A DNA stretch of 64,000 nucleotides, from the NCBI RefSeq assembly GCF_014648635.1, contig NZ_BMRM01000010.1, positions 1-64,000 of the forward strand. Direction: 5' to 3'. The translations under genes and the position numbers were made by a program. This document shows, in pieces, positions 1 through 8,442 of this stretch; position 1 is the stretch's first letter, and each line of letters opens with the position of its first letter. The notes below the pieces were generated by a model. It was not told the DNA's origin, made no database searches, and was given only the letters and a program-made list of their open reading frames with translations. The stretch is from Streptomyces cinerochromogenes. GTDB lineage: Bacteria > Actinomycetota > Actinomycetes > Streptomycetales > Streptomycetaceae.

Positions 1-13
1 GGAAGTGGCGCAC

Positions 14-1390
14 ATGGCCTCCGGAACCACCGCTCCCCCACCCCCCGCCAGCCTCCCCAGGATCGTCGCCGCCAGCCTCATCGGGACCACCATCGAGTGG
101 TACGACTTCTTCCTCTACGGCTCGGCCGCCGCGCTGGTGTTCAACAAGCTGTTCTTCCCGGACTCGGACCCGCTCGTCGGCACGCTGCTGTCGTTCCTGA
201 CGTACGCGGTGGGGTTCGCGGCACGGCCGCTCGGGGCGCTCGTGTTCGGGCACTACGGTGACCGGCTGGGTCGGAAGAAGCTGCTGGTGCTGAGCCTGGT
301 GCTGATGGGCGGGGCCACGTTCGCCATCGGGCTGCTGCCCACGCACGCCACGGTCGGGTCCGCCGCACCGGTGCTGCTCACCCTGCTGCGACTGGTGCAG
401 GGCTTCGCGCTCGGCGGCGAGTGGGGCGGCGCCGTCCTGCTGGTGTCGGAGCACGGCGACGCACGACGGCGCGGCTTCTGGGCCTCCTGGCCTCAGACCG
501 GCGCGCCGGCCGGGCAGTTGCTCGCGACCGGTGTGCTGTCGCTGCTCACCGCCGTCCTGTCCGACGACGCCTTCGGCACCTGGGGCTGGCGGATCCCGTT
601 CCTGCTCTCCGGGGTGCTCGTCCTCGTCGGTCTGTGGATCCGCCTGTCCGTCGACGAGTCGCCCGTCTTCAAGGAGGCGCTGGAGCGGGCGGAGGCGCGG
701 CAGTCCGACACGGAGGAGAAGCTGCCGCTCGTCTCGGTGCTGCGGTACCACTGGCGGGACGTGCTGGTGGCGATGGGCGCCCGGATGGCGGAGAACATCA
801 GCTACTACGTCATCACCGCCTTCATCCTCGTCTACGCCACCACGTCGGCCGGCGTCTCCAAGCAGACCGCGCTCAACGCCGTCCTCATCGGCTCCGCCGT
901 GCACTTCGCCGTCATCCCGGCCTGGGGCGCCCTGTCCGACCGGGTCGGGCGACGGCCCGTGTACCTGCTGGGCGCGGCCGGGGTCGGGCTGTGGATGTTC
1001 CCGTTCTTCGCGCTGGTCGACACCGGTTCGTTCGGGTACCTGATCCTGGCCGTCACCGTCGGGCTCGTGCTGCACGGCGCGATGTACGCGCCCCAGGCCG
1101 CGTTCTTCGCCGAGATGTTCGCGACCCGGATGCGGTACTCCGGCGCGTCCATCGGCGCCCAGTTCGCCTCGGTGGCGGCCGGTGCGCCCGCGCCGCTCAT
1201 CGCCACCGCGCTGCTCTCGGACTACGACAGCTCCACCCCGATCGCGCTGTACGTGATCGCCGCCGCCGTGCTGACCCTGGTCGCGGTGGCCGTCTCGCGT
1301 GAGACCCGGCACCGGGACCTCGCGCAGGTCGACGGGGAGGACGAGGAGGCCTCCGGGGCGGCGCCGGCCGCCGAGGCCCGGACGGTCTGA
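14..1390 (+). CDS. MFS transporter, metabolite:H+ symporter (MHS) family
   Basis: A polytopic inner-membrane symporter of about 458 residues. The N-terminus carries the MHS hallmark TTIEWYDFFLYG (about residues 25-36), followed by the MFS loop 2-3 motif GDRLGRKK and a second copy, SDRVGRRP, between helices 8 and 9. Family members import shikimate, alpha-ketoglutarate, proline/betaine and similar carboxylated metabolites with protons; the substrate here is not visible. The ATG at 14 is preferred over the in-frame GTG at 5 because GGAAG at 1-5 would be its ribosome binding site, but an upstream start outside the window cannot be excluded. It converges on a PucR regulator and a 3-hydroxybutyrate dehydrogenase, which suggests, by inference only, uptake of a short hydroxy- or keto-acid. 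Confidence 0.85.
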   Translation: MASGTTAPPPPASLPRIVAASLIGTTIEWYDFFLYGSAAALVFNKLFFPDSDPLVGTLLSFLTYAVGFAARPLGALVFGHYGDRLGRKKLLVLSLVLMGGATFAIGLLPTHATVGSAAPVLLTLLRLVQGFALGGEWGGAVLLVSEHGDARRRGFWASWPQTGAPAGQLLATGVLSLLTAVLSDDAFGTWGWRIPFLLSGVLVLVGLWIRLSVDESPVFKEALERAEARQSDTEEKLPLVSVLRYHWRDVLVAMGARMAENISYYVITAFILVYATTSAGVSKQTALNAVLIGSAVHFAVIPAWGALSDRVGRRPVYLLGAAGVGLWMFPFFALVDTGSFGYLILAVTVGLVLHGAMYAPQAAFFAEMFATRMRYSGASIGAQFASVAAGAPAPLIATALLSDYDSSTPIALYVIAAAVLTLVAVAVSRETRHRDLAQVDGEDEEASGAAPAAEARTV

Positions 1391-1410
1391 CCCGAAGCCG
1401 TCATCCCCCC

Positions 1411-1485
1411 GTCGGCACCACTCCCGTCGGCACCACCTCCGTCGGCATCGCTCCTGTCGGCACCACCCTCGTCGGCACCATCACC
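1411..1485. repeat. five tandem copies of a 15-bp unit
   Basis: GTCGGCACCA or a one-to-two-base variant recurs at exactly 15-bp spacing at 1411, 1426, 1441, 1456 and 1471. It fills the gap between the transporter stop and the convergent terminator. No open frame with coding character runs through it. Confidence 0.8.
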
Positions 1486-1488
1486 GCG

Positions 1489-1517
1489 CTGACCGCCCCC
1501 GCCCGGGGGGCGGTCAG
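1489..1517. terminator. bidirectional hairpin between convergent genes
   Basis: CTGACCGCCCCC (1489-1500) pairs perfectly with GGGGGCGGTCAG (1506-1517) around a 5-nt loop. It lies after the transporter stop and overlaps the stop codon of the opposite-strand PucR regulator, so it can serve both transcripts. There is no U-run, as usual in streptomycetes. Confidence 0.7.
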
Positions 1518-3439
1518 TGCCGTCCCGGTGCGGCCAGCCGGTGCAGCCGCAGGGCGAGTTGGATCTCCAGGGCCCGCGCGGGCGTCTGCCAGTCCGCGCC
1601 GAGCAGGCGGCCCACGCGTTCCAGCCGCTGCGCCACCGTGTTCACATGGACGTGCAGCGCGTCCTTGGTGCGCGCCGGGCTCATCCCGCCCTCGAAGTAG
1701 GCGTCCAGGGTGCGTACCAGTTCCGTGCCGCGCCGCTCGTCGTACGACACCACCGGGCCGATGGTGCGCTCGACGAAGCCCGCGATGTCCCGTTCGCCCG
1801 CGAGGAGCAGGCCGAGGAAGCCGAAGTCCTCGGCCGCCGCGCCGTCCCCGGCCCGGCCCAGCAGGTGCAGCGCGTCCAGGCAGCGGCGGCCCTCGGCATA
1901 GGCGGCGGCCACCGCCTCGGGGTGCACGGCGAGGTCGGTGACGGGTGCCGAGGCGCCGACCGTGACCGGCTGGTGGACGGCGGTGCCCAGCTGGCGGGCG
2001 GTGCGGCGGGCCACCTCCGTGGCGGTGTCGCGGGCGGCCAGCGGCAGCAGCAGGACGGTGCCGCCGTCGCGCGCGGCGGCCAGACCGTGCCGGGTGGCCG
2101 CGAGGTGGGACGCGGCGGACCACAGCCGGCGGCGGGCCGCGGCCTCCTCCTCGGCGTCGGCCGCCGGGCCGTCGAGGCGGGCGGCGAGCACGACATGGGT
2201 GGCGTCCAGGTCCGCCCGGAGGCGGCCGGCACGTTCCCGCAGCAGGCGGGGGTCGCGGTCCCGGGTGTCGAGCAGGTCGTCCAGCAGCTCGCCGCGGACG
2301 CGTTGTTCGGCCTCGGCGGCGGAGCGGCGGGCGAGCAGCAGCAGGGAGGTGACCATCGCCGCGCGCTCCAGGGTGCGCTGGTCGACCGGGTCGAGGCCGG
2401 GATGGCCGCGCAGGACCAGCGCACCGAGGAGTTCCCCGCCGGCGGCCACCGCGGCGATCCAGTCGCTGCCGTGCCGTACGGCGTGTCCCTCGGCGCGGGA
2501 CGCCTCCAGCGCCTCGGCCGGTGCAGCGGCGGCCTCGGTGAAGCCGACGGTTCCGTCGAGGACCTGGGAGACGGCTGCGGCCACGTCGTGCACCCCGCCG
2601 CCGCGCAGGACGAGTTCGGCGAGCCGGTCGTGGACCTCGGAGGCGCGTTCGATGACGGCGCTGCGGTCCCGGATGATCTCGTTGGCGCGCTCCAGGCCGG
2701 CCAGGGCGGCCCGGGTCTCGGTGAGCAGGTTGGCGGTGTCGATGGCCGCCGCGGCGAGCGCGGCGAAGGAGCCGAGCAGCGCGATCTGCTCGCGTTCGAA
2801 GACCCGCGCGCGCCGGTCTGCCGCGAAGAGCACGCCGATCACGTTCGGGCCGAGCATCAGGGGGACGCCGAGGATGGCGACCAGGCCCTCGTCGTGTACG
2901 CCGGCGTCGATGGCGCGGGTGTGCTGGAAGCGGCCGTCCTGGAAGTAGTCGTCGGTGACGTACGGCCGCGCGGTCTGGGCGACGAGGCCGCCGAGCCCCT
3001 CCCCCATGCCGAGACGCAGTTGCTGGAAGCGGGCGGAGACGGAGCCCTCGGTGACCCGCATGTAGGTGTCGCCGCGCACGGGGTCGTTGAGGCTGAGGTA
3101 GGCGACGTCGGTGCCGAGCAGGGAGCGGGCGCGCTGCACGATCGCCTGCAGGACGGCGTCGAGATCGCGGAGTCCGGCGAGGTCGTGCGCGGTCTCGAAG
3201 AGCGCCGACAGCTCCGCCTCGCGCCGCCTGCGGCCCTCCAGCTCCGCGCGCACGCGCAGGGCGCGCAGTCTGGCCTCTTCCAGCGCGGCGATCCGGCCGG
3301 CGGGCTCGCCCGCGGCTTGGGCGAGCAGGACGGGCTGCTCGTAGGCCTCCACGGAGGCGTCGCGGGCCAACAGGTCGAGGTACGGGGCCTCGGCGCTGCC
3401 GCTGGGTGCCGGCTGCAGATGATCGCGGGACATGGTCAC
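1514..3439 (-). CDS. PucR-type transcriptional regulator with GAF domain
   Basis: A DNA-binding regulator of about 641 residues. The N-terminal half holds a GAF-like sensory domain (about residues 80-240). The C-terminus ends in the PucR/CdaR helix-turn-helix: TLDAYFEGGMSPARTKDALHVHVNTV... with HVNTV as recognition helix, followed by the RLERVGRLLG segment typical of HTH_30. Such proteins activate catabolic operons in response to a small effector. Start choice: GTG at 3439 or ATG at 3433 (6 nt apart); neither has a strong ribosome binding site. The gene lies between a transporter and a 3-hydroxybutyrate dehydrogenase-like gene, so it probably controls that module; the ligand is not deducible. 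Confidence 0.85.
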   Translation of the reverse strand: MTMSRDHLQPAPSGSAEAPYLDLLARDASVEAYEQPVLLAQAAGEPAGRIAALEEARLRALRVRAELEGRRRREAELSALFETAHDLAGLRDLDAVLQAIVQRARSLLGTDVAYLSLNDPVRGDTYMRVTEGSVSARFQQLRLGMGEGLGGLVAQTARPYVTDDYFQDGRFQHTRAIDAGVHDEGLVAILGVPLMLGPNVIGVLFAADRRARVFEREQIALLGSFAALAAAAIDTANLLTETRAALAGLERANEIIRDRSAVIERASEVHDRLAELVLRGGGVHDVAAAVSQVLDGTVGFTEAAAAPAEALEASRAEGHAVRHGSDWIAAVAAGGELLGALVLRGHPGLDPVDQRTLERAAMVTSLLLLARRSAAEAEQRVRGELLDDLLDTRDRDPRLLRERAGRLRADLDATHVVLAARLDGPAADAEEEAAARRRLWSAASHLAATRHGLAAARDGGTVLLLPLAARDTATEVARRTARQLGTAVHQPVTVGASAPVTDLAVHPEAVAAAYAEGRRCLDALHLLGRAGDGAAAEDFGFLGLLLAGERDIAGFVERTIGPVVSYDERRGTELVRTLDAYFEGGMSPARTKDALHVHVNTVAQRLERVGRLLGADWQTPARALEIQLALRLHRLAAPGRH

Positions 3440-3486
3440 AGGATTCCGTATCGGCCACCCGCCCCGGCAGGCCTGTGGACAACTCC

Positions 3487-3795
3487 CGGAGCCGGAGCGG
3501 GGAGGGCAGCCGAGGCCGGAAGGACAGCCGGAGCGGGGAACGAAGCCGCGGCGGGGAAGGCGGAAGGGGCGGCGAACGGAGCCGCGGCGGGGAAGACAGC
3601 CTTGGCGGGGAGGGCGGCCGGGGTGGCGCGCGGAGCCCCGGCAGGGAAGACGGCCACGGCGGCGAGCGAAGCCGCGGCGGGCGGGACAGCCGCGGCGGCA
3701 AGCGAAGGCGGGGCAGGGAGGGCGGCCGGGGCGGCCAGCGGAGCCGCGGCGGGGAGGGCGGCCGGAGCAGGGGCCGGAGCCGCGGCGAAAAGCCG
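3487..3795. repeat. about 17 imperfect 18-bp tandem repeats
   Basis: The 376-bp gap between the PucR gene and the dehydrogenase holds no convincing gene. Read in one plus-strand frame the DNA gives a six-residue period (variants of RSRGGE and GGRGGE) throughout, so the DNA unit is 18 bp, built on GCCGCGGCGGGGA-like blocks. The opposite strand reads as Ala/Pro-rich low complexity. A translated repeat protein is possible but no start with a ribosome binding site supports one. Confidence 0.7.
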
Positions 3796-3815
3796 GGCCG
3801 GCGTTTCCGGGCCGG

Positions 3816-4637
3816 TCAGTGGGCCGTCCACCCGCCGTCCAGGACGAGGGAGGTGCCGGTGACGAAGGAGGCCTGCGGGCTGCACAGGTAGGCCACGGCC
3901 TCGGCGACCTCCTCGGGTTCGATGAGCCGCCGCAGGGCGCTGTCCTTCAGCAGGACCTCGGACAGCACACGTTCCTCGGGGATGCCGTGTGCCTGCGCCT
4001 GGTCGGCGATCTGCTTCTCGACCAGTGGGGTGCGCACATAGGCCGGGTTCACACAGTTCGAGGTCACCCCGTGGGCGGCGCCTTCGAGTGCGGCCGTCTT
4101 GGACAGGCCTTCGAGACCGTGTTTGGCGGCCACATAGGCGGACTTGAAGGCCGAGGCGCGCAGACCATGGACGGAGGACACGTTCACGATCCGGCCCCAG
4201 CCTTGCGCGTACATGTGCGGGAGGGCGCCGCGGATGAGGCGGAACGGTGCCTCCAGCATCACGGTGAGCACCGTGTGGAACACCTCGGGCGGGAACTCCT
4301 CGATGGGCCGCACGAGTTGCAGTCCGGCGTTGTTGACCAGCACATCGGTGCCGACGGCGGCGCGTTCGGCGGCGTCCAGGTCGGTGAGGTCCACGACCAG
4401 CGGTACGACGGTGCCCGCGAGGCCGCCGGCCCGCTCCGCCTGCTGGGCCAGCTCGGCCAGGCCGGCCGTGTCCCGGTCGACGGCGCGCACCTCGGCCCCG
4501 GCGGCGGCCAGCCGCAGCGCGCAGGCGCGGCCGATGCCGCTTGCGGCGCCGGTGACGAGCGCGGTGCGGCCGTTGAGGTCGAGCGCGAGGGCCTGGGGTG
4601 GGGCGTCGGGACCGGGCAGGGGGGTGGGCGAGGTCAT
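3816..4637 (-). CDS. 3-hydroxybutyrate dehydrogenase-like SDR oxidoreductase
   Basis: A classical short-chain dehydrogenase of 273 residues. The NAD-binding motif TGAASGIG lies at about residues 30-37, NNAG at about 107-110, catalytic Ser in NVSSVHG, and the YVAAKHG Tyr/Lys pair about 14 residues later. The C-terminal half, with NPAYVRTPLVEKQI and QASFVTGTSLVLDGGWTAH, closely resembles bacterial D-3-hydroxybutyrate dehydrogenases, which interconvert 3-hydroxybutyrate and acetoacetate with NAD in the cytosol. A perfect 20-bp palindrome lies 26 bp upstream of the start. Neighbours (MHS transporter, PucR regulator) fit a carbon-source module. Substrate assignment is from family resemblance only. 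Confidence 0.82.
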   Translation of the reverse strand: MTSPTPLPGPDAPPQALALDLNGRTALVTGAASGIGRACALRLAAAGAEVRAVDRDTAGLAELAQQAERAGGLAGTVVPLVVDLTDLDAAERAAVGTDVLVNNAGLQLVRPIEEFPPEVFHTVLTVMLEAPFRLIRGALPHMYAQGWGRIVNVSSVHGLRASAFKSAYVAAKHGLEGLSKTAALEGAAHGVTSNCVNPAYVRTPLVEKQIADQAQAHGIPEERVLSEVLLKDSALRRLIEPEEVAEAVAYLCSPQASFVTGTSLVLDGGWTAH

Positions 4638-4662
4638 GTGCCGACCCTAAGCCGGGCCCGAG

Positions 4663-4682
4663 GGTCACCACATGTGGTGACC
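4663..4682. promoter_or_regulatory. perfect 20-bp palindrome upstream of the dehydrogenase
   Basis: GGTCACCACATGTGGTGACC is its own reverse complement over all 20 bases. It lies between the Nudix stop and the dehydrogenase start, at about -26 to -45 from that start. The lack of a loop favours an operator for a dimeric regulator over a terminator hairpin, although a cruciform or terminator role for the Nudix transcript is possible. Confidence 0.55.
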
Positions 4683-4691
4683 ACCCATACT

Positions 4692-5171
4692 TCAGCCAGC
4701 AATCATAGGGTCAAACCATGTGGGTGCCTCCGACATGGCTTGCTTGATCCGGAAGACCGCGAACTCGTGCAGCTCGGGCAGCGCGTCCACCGCGAACCAG
4801 CCGACTTCGAGCGACTCGTCGTCGTTGACCCGGGCCTCGCCGCCCACGGCCCGGCAGCGGATGGTGATGTCCATGTACTGGCAGGTGTCGCCGTTGGGGT
4901 AGGTCACCGGCTCCAGTGCCTGGACCAGGACGACCCGCTCGGCGACGCAGTGCACCGCCGTCTCCTCGAAGACCTCCCGCACGGCGCACGCCGCGGGCTG
5001 CTCCCCCGGCTCCGGGATGCCGCCGATCACCGCCCACTTGCGCGTGTCGGTCCGTCTGCCGAGCAGCACCCTGCCCTCGTCGTCGAAGACGATCGCGGTG
5101 ACTCCGGGGAGCCACAGCAGCTGACGGCCGGCGGAGGCCCTGAGCGTGCGGATGAATTCGGGAGTAGCCAT
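4692..5171 (-). CDS. Nudix hydrolase
   Basis: A compact cytosolic protein of 159 residues with a Nudix box at about residues 51-73: G51, E57, then R65-E66-V-F-E69-E70, matching GX5EX7REUXEE; the following Gly of the consensus is Ala here. This box binds Mg2+ and positions the diphosphate of a nucleoside-diphosphate-type substrate for hydrolysis. The N-terminal FIRTLRASAGRQLLWLPGVTAIVFDDEG is typical of many actinobacterial Nudix proteins of unknown substrate. The gene is read toward the dehydrogenase 54 bp away, and the palindrome between them suggests that the downstream gene has its own control. Confidence 0.87.
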   Translation of the reverse strand: MATPEFIRTLRASAGRQLLWLPGVTAIVFDDEGRVLLGRRTDTRKWAVIGGIPEPGEQPAACAVREVFEETAVHCVAERVVLVQALEPVTYPNGDTCQYMDITIRCRAVGGEARVNDDESLEVGWFAVDALPELHEFAVFRIKQAMSEAPTWFDPMIAG

Positions 5172-5238
5172 GCGCCGACCCTAACGGGCCGGCGCCCCGC
5201 GCCCCGGTGGGTTCGGGGGTCGTACAGCGGTCGTACGG

Positions 5239-6849
5239 CTACGCGTCACCGGCGCGCCGGGCGCGCAGTCCGGAGCCGACCGCCCAGCCGATCCCGCCCG
5301 CGGCGGCCAGCACCAGGGCGATCTCGGGGAGGACGCCCAGTTCGGTGGCGGGGGTGGTGGACGTGCGCAGCGGCACCTTCTGGACGAGGTAGGCGGGCAC
5401 GAACATGCCGGTCTTCCGGGTGATCCGCCCGTCCGGCATGATGACCGCGCTGACGCCGCTGGTCACCGGCACGGTCACGGTGCGGCTGTGCTCGACGGCG
5501 CGGACGCGGGACATGGCGAGCTGCTGGTAGGTCATCTCGCTGCGGTCGAAGGTGGCGTTGTTGCTCGGCACGGAGATCATCTCCGCCCCGTGCGTCACGG
5601 TGTCCCGCACGGCCCAGTCGAAGGCGGCCTCGTAGCAGGTGGCCAGGCCGACCTTGGCGCCGTCGATGTCGAACACACCCGGCCTGGTGCCCCGGCTGAA
5701 GTCCCGGTGGGCCATCTCGGTCCACTGCTTGTTGATCGCTCCGACCAGCGAGCGCAGCGGGAGGAACTCGCCGAAGGGCTGGATCTGCCGCTTGTCGTAG
5801 GTCTGCGTCGGCCCCTTGACCGGGTCCCACAGGATCTGCTCGTTGAGCAGCTTGCCGTCCTTCTCCACGACTCCGCCGACGGAGACGGGCACACCGATGT
5901 CCTTGGCCGCCTCCTCGATGACGGCGGCGGCGTCCGGGTACGCGAAGGGGTCGATGTCGGAGGAGTTCTCCGGCCACAGGACGTAGTCGGGCTTGGCGGC
6001 CCTGCCCGCCCTGACGTCGGCGGCGAGCTTGTGCGTCTCGCGCGCGTGGTAGTCGAGCACGGCCCGCCGCTGGGCGTTGAACTCCAGCCCGGAGCGCGGC
6101 ACGTTGCCCTGGATGACCGCCACGGTGGCGGTGCCGTTCTCCGCCCGGTCGCTCACCAGCGCGCGGGCCGCGACCGCGCCGGCCACGGGTACGGCGACGC
6201 TCAGCAGCGCGGCGGCCGCGGCGGCCCGACGCACGGTCCGGGTCCGGCGCCGCTCCGCGAGCAGCCGCCCGGCCTCGTACAGGCCGAATCCGCACAGGAC
6301 GACCGCGAAGCCGAGCACCGGGGTGCCGCCGACCGCGGCGAGCGGCAGGAAGACACCGTCCGCCTGGCCGAACGCGACCTTGCCCCAGGGGAAGCCGTCG
6401 AAGGGCACGCGCGCGCGGACCGCTTCGCCCGCGACCCACACGGCGGCGGCCCACACCGGCCAGGCGGGCAGCCTGGAGACGGCGGCGACGCCCACGCCGA
6501 CCAGCGCGACGAAGACGGCCTCGATGGCGACCAGGGCCAGCCAGGGCCCGGGACCGACCTCCACACCGGTCCACACCAGCAGCGGCAGCAGGAAGCCCAG
6601 CCCGAAGAGGTAGCCGAGGCCGAGGGCGGCCTTCCAGCTCCGGTCGCGCAGCACCCAGGCGAAGCCGGCGAAGGCGGGCAGGGCCAGCCACCACAGGGTG
6701 CGCGGCGGGAAGCTGACGTAGAGCAGCACTCCGCAGAGCGCGGAGGCGGCGGCCGGGACCAGGCGCAGCAGCCGGCCGGCGCGCGCGCCGGGGGCGGGGC
6801 GCGGCTGGAGCTGGTCCGGCTGGTCCACGGAAGTTGCGGTGACGGTCAC
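5239..6849 (-). CDS. lnt: apolipoprotein N-acyltransferase
   Basis: An integral membrane enzyme of about 536 residues that adds the third acyl chain to the N-terminal Cys of lipoproteins. About six hydrophobic segments occupy residues 30-235, then a periplasmic-side nitrilase domain (about 240-490), then a last membrane segment near 505-525. The catalytic triad is visible: Glu294 in WPENSSD, Lys353 in YDKRQIQPFGEF and Cys405 in ATCYEAAFD, each in the context known from E. coli Lnt. The start is the GTG at 6849 (MTVTATSVDQ); a later GTG seven codons in is also possible. It is divergent from an O-antigen-ligase-like gene, consistent with an envelope neighbourhood. Confidence 0.92.
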   Translation of the reverse strand: MTVTATSVDQPDQLQPRPAPGARAGRLLRLVPAAASALCGVLLYVSFPPRTLWWLALPAFAGFAWVLRDRSWKAALGLGYLFGLGFLLPLLVWTGVEVGPGPWLALVAIEAVFVALVGVGVAAVSRLPAWPVWAAAVWVAGEAVRARVPFDGFPWGKVAFGQADGVFLPLAAVGGTPVLGFAVVLCGFGLYEAGRLLAERRRTRTVRRAAAAAALLSVAVPVAGAVAARALVSDRAENGTATVAVIQGNVPRSGLEFNAQRRAVLDYHARETHKLAADVRAGRAAKPDYVLWPENSSDIDPFAYPDAAAVIEEAAKDIGVPVSVGGVVEKDGKLLNEQILWDPVKGPTQTYDKRQIQPFGEFLPLRSLVGAINKQWTEMAHRDFSRGTRPGVFDIDGAKVGLATCYEAAFDWAVRDTVTHGAEMISVPSNNATFDRSEMTYQQLAMSRVRAVEHSRTVTVPVTSGVSAVIMPDGRITRKTGMFVPAYLVQKVPLRTSTTPATELGVLPEIALVLAAAGGIGWAVGSGLRARRAGDA

Positions 6850-7165
6850 CCGGGTGAGTGTACGGCGGCCCGCGTCACCCCCGACAGCACGGCCCGGCGC
6901 CGGAACCGCGGCGGTCGCCGCTGGTGGGCGCCCCTTCCCGGGCGCCGTCGGCCGCCCGTCCCGCCGCGGCCCCCGCCTCGGACGGGGACGACGCCCCTGG
7001 GTGGAAAGGCCTCCGGTATGTGCCGGAATCGCGGTGTTCCTCCGCGCCTCGTCCCCAAACCGCTCATGAGCCGTTACGGTGTGCCCAGCTTCGGCGGCGC
7101 GGCCGGACCCGGCACGCGGTCGTGGGCTGCCGCAGGTCGGGGGACCGGGGTACGAGGGGCGACGG
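6850..7165. other. divergent intergenic region, lnt / membrane protein
   Basis: This 316-bp stretch separates two divergently read genes. It must hold both promoters, but no consensus -10/-35 pair stands out. The GC-rich part next to lnt is low in complexity and shows no convincing coding frame. Confidence 0.4.
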
Positions 7166-8215
7166 GTGGGGTCGACGGGGACGGGGTCCGCGACCGGTAC
7201 ATACGGTGCGGACGCCTACAGCACGCGAAGAAACGTTTCCGACGGGACGGGCATGATCCTGTTGGGGGCCTGCGCCGGGTGGTCGCTGATCACCGCGGCG
7301 GCCCACGGCGGACGGCCCGAGGGCATGCTGCTCGCGGTGCTCGCCGTGGCCGGCGGGTATGCCGCGGGCCGGGTCTCCGGCGCGCTGCTGCCGGTGGCGG
7401 CGCCCTGCGCCGGCGCGGCGGCGGGCCTCGCCCTGGCCGTGGCGCCGCCCGGCCTCTCCCCCGGCCCCTGGTACGCCGCCCCGCCCGGGCACGCGGGTGC
7501 CACGGCCGCGCTGCTGGCGCTGGCCACCGGGGCCGCGTGCTGTGCCGCCTGGGCGACGGCCGTACCGGCCCTCCGGCTCGGGCTGCGTGCGCTGGCCTGC
7601 GCCGTCGTGGCGGCCGGGGCCGTGCTGGGCTCGGTGGGCGGGTGCGCGGCCGGCCTGGTCGTCCTGCTGTGCTCACTCGCCGCGGGCGCGGTGCGCGGCC
7701 GGGCCGCGTGGCTGGCGGCTCCGGTCGCGGCGGCGGCCCTGCTGACGGCGACGGTCTGGGCGACCGCCGCCGATGCCCTGCCCGACGGCCTCACCCGGGC
7801 ACTCGAGGGCCGGTTCACCGGACCCCGGCTACGGCTGTGGCGGGACGCCCTTGCGCTGGCGGGCCGGAACAGCGGCCTGGGGGTCGGCCCCGGCCGCTTC
7901 GGCGAGCTGAGCCCCGCGCCCCCGCCCCTGCCGGCCGAGGGCAGACCGCACTCCGCCCCGCTCCAGCAGGCGGCCGAGCAGGGCCTGGTCGGAGCGCTCC
8001 TGCTGCTCGCGGTGTTCTGCTGGGTCCTGTACGCCCTGTGGCGCAGCCCCCGCTCCACGCCGATCGCCCTCACCGCGGGCACCACCCTGACCACGCTGGC
8101 CGCCCTCGCCGCCGTGAGCAACGCCCTGAGCTTCACGGCCGTGACCGCGGGCGCGGCTCTCCTGGCCGGCTGGGCCACGGCCCGGCCGTGGGCGGGCGTG
8201 GCCTGGGAGCCGTGA
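7166..8215 (+). CDS. O-antigen ligase-like polytopic membrane protein
   Basis: A membrane protein of about 349 residues with 8-10 hydrophobic segments. A large extracytoplasmic loop (about residues 210-270) contains R-x-x-L-W-R-D-A-L-A-L, GVGPGRFGE and an H-S-A-P-LQQAAEQGLVGALLLL stretch. That last segment resembles the conserved His-containing loop of Wzy/WaaL ligases and polymerases (HNxxLQxxAExGLxG). Family members transfer or polymerise undecaprenyl-linked glycans; the glycan here is unknown. The GTG at 7166 is preceded by GAGGGG at a good distance; ATG 7253 is an alternative giving a protein that begins directly at the first membrane helix. A repeat-filled gap follows. Confidence 0.7.
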   Translation: MGSTGTGSATGTYGADAYSTRRNVSDGTGMILLGACAGWSLITAAAHGGRPEGMLLAVLAVAGGYAAGRVSGALLPVAAPCAGAAAGLALAVAPPGLSPGPWYAAPPGHAGATAALLALATGAACCAAWATAVPALRLGLRALACAVVAAGAVLGSVGGCAAGLVVLLCSLAAGAVRGRAAWLAAPVAAAALLTATVWATAADALPDGLTRALEGRFTGPRLRLWRDALALAGRNSGLGVGPGRFGELSPAPPPLPAEGRPHSAPLQQAAEQGLVGALLLLAVFCWVLYALWRSPRSTPIALTAGTTLTTLAALAAVSNALSFTAVTAGAALLAGWATARPWAGVAWEP

Positions 8216-8258
8216 CAGGGGGTGTCATCGCACAACCGCGGCAGCGGGCGGAACCGTG

Positions 8259-8420
8259 ACAGCGGACGTCACCGCGGGCCCGCCGACAGCAGGCGGTCGC
8301 CCCGGATCCACGAACAGCAGGAGTCACCGGAAAGTCGACAACAGCAGGAGTCACCGCAGAGCCGATGAACGGCACGCGTCAGGGGCCGCAGGACCACGCG
8401 ACATCGCGTCACCGCGGATC
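8259..8420. repeat. imperfect 27-28-bp tandem repeats
   Basis: Variants of ACAGCAGGAGTCACCG start at 8259, 8286, 8314 and 8341, a spacing of 27, 28 and 27 bp. Weaker copies follow to about 8420, around CGCGTCA. The array fills the gap between two convergent genes and has no coding character. Confidence 0.65.
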
Positions 8421-8442
8421 CGTGATCAGCCGGCCTGTCCGT

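Noticed and set aside
1401..3701. A long Pro/Arg-rich open frame of 766 codons across the PucR gene
   Set aside because: It is a shadow frame produced by high GC content; the PucR frame has recognisable domains and correct codon bias.
3440..3815. A Gly/Arg-rich repeat protein in the 18-bp array
   Set aside because: No start codon with a ribosome binding site, and both strands give low-complexity frames.
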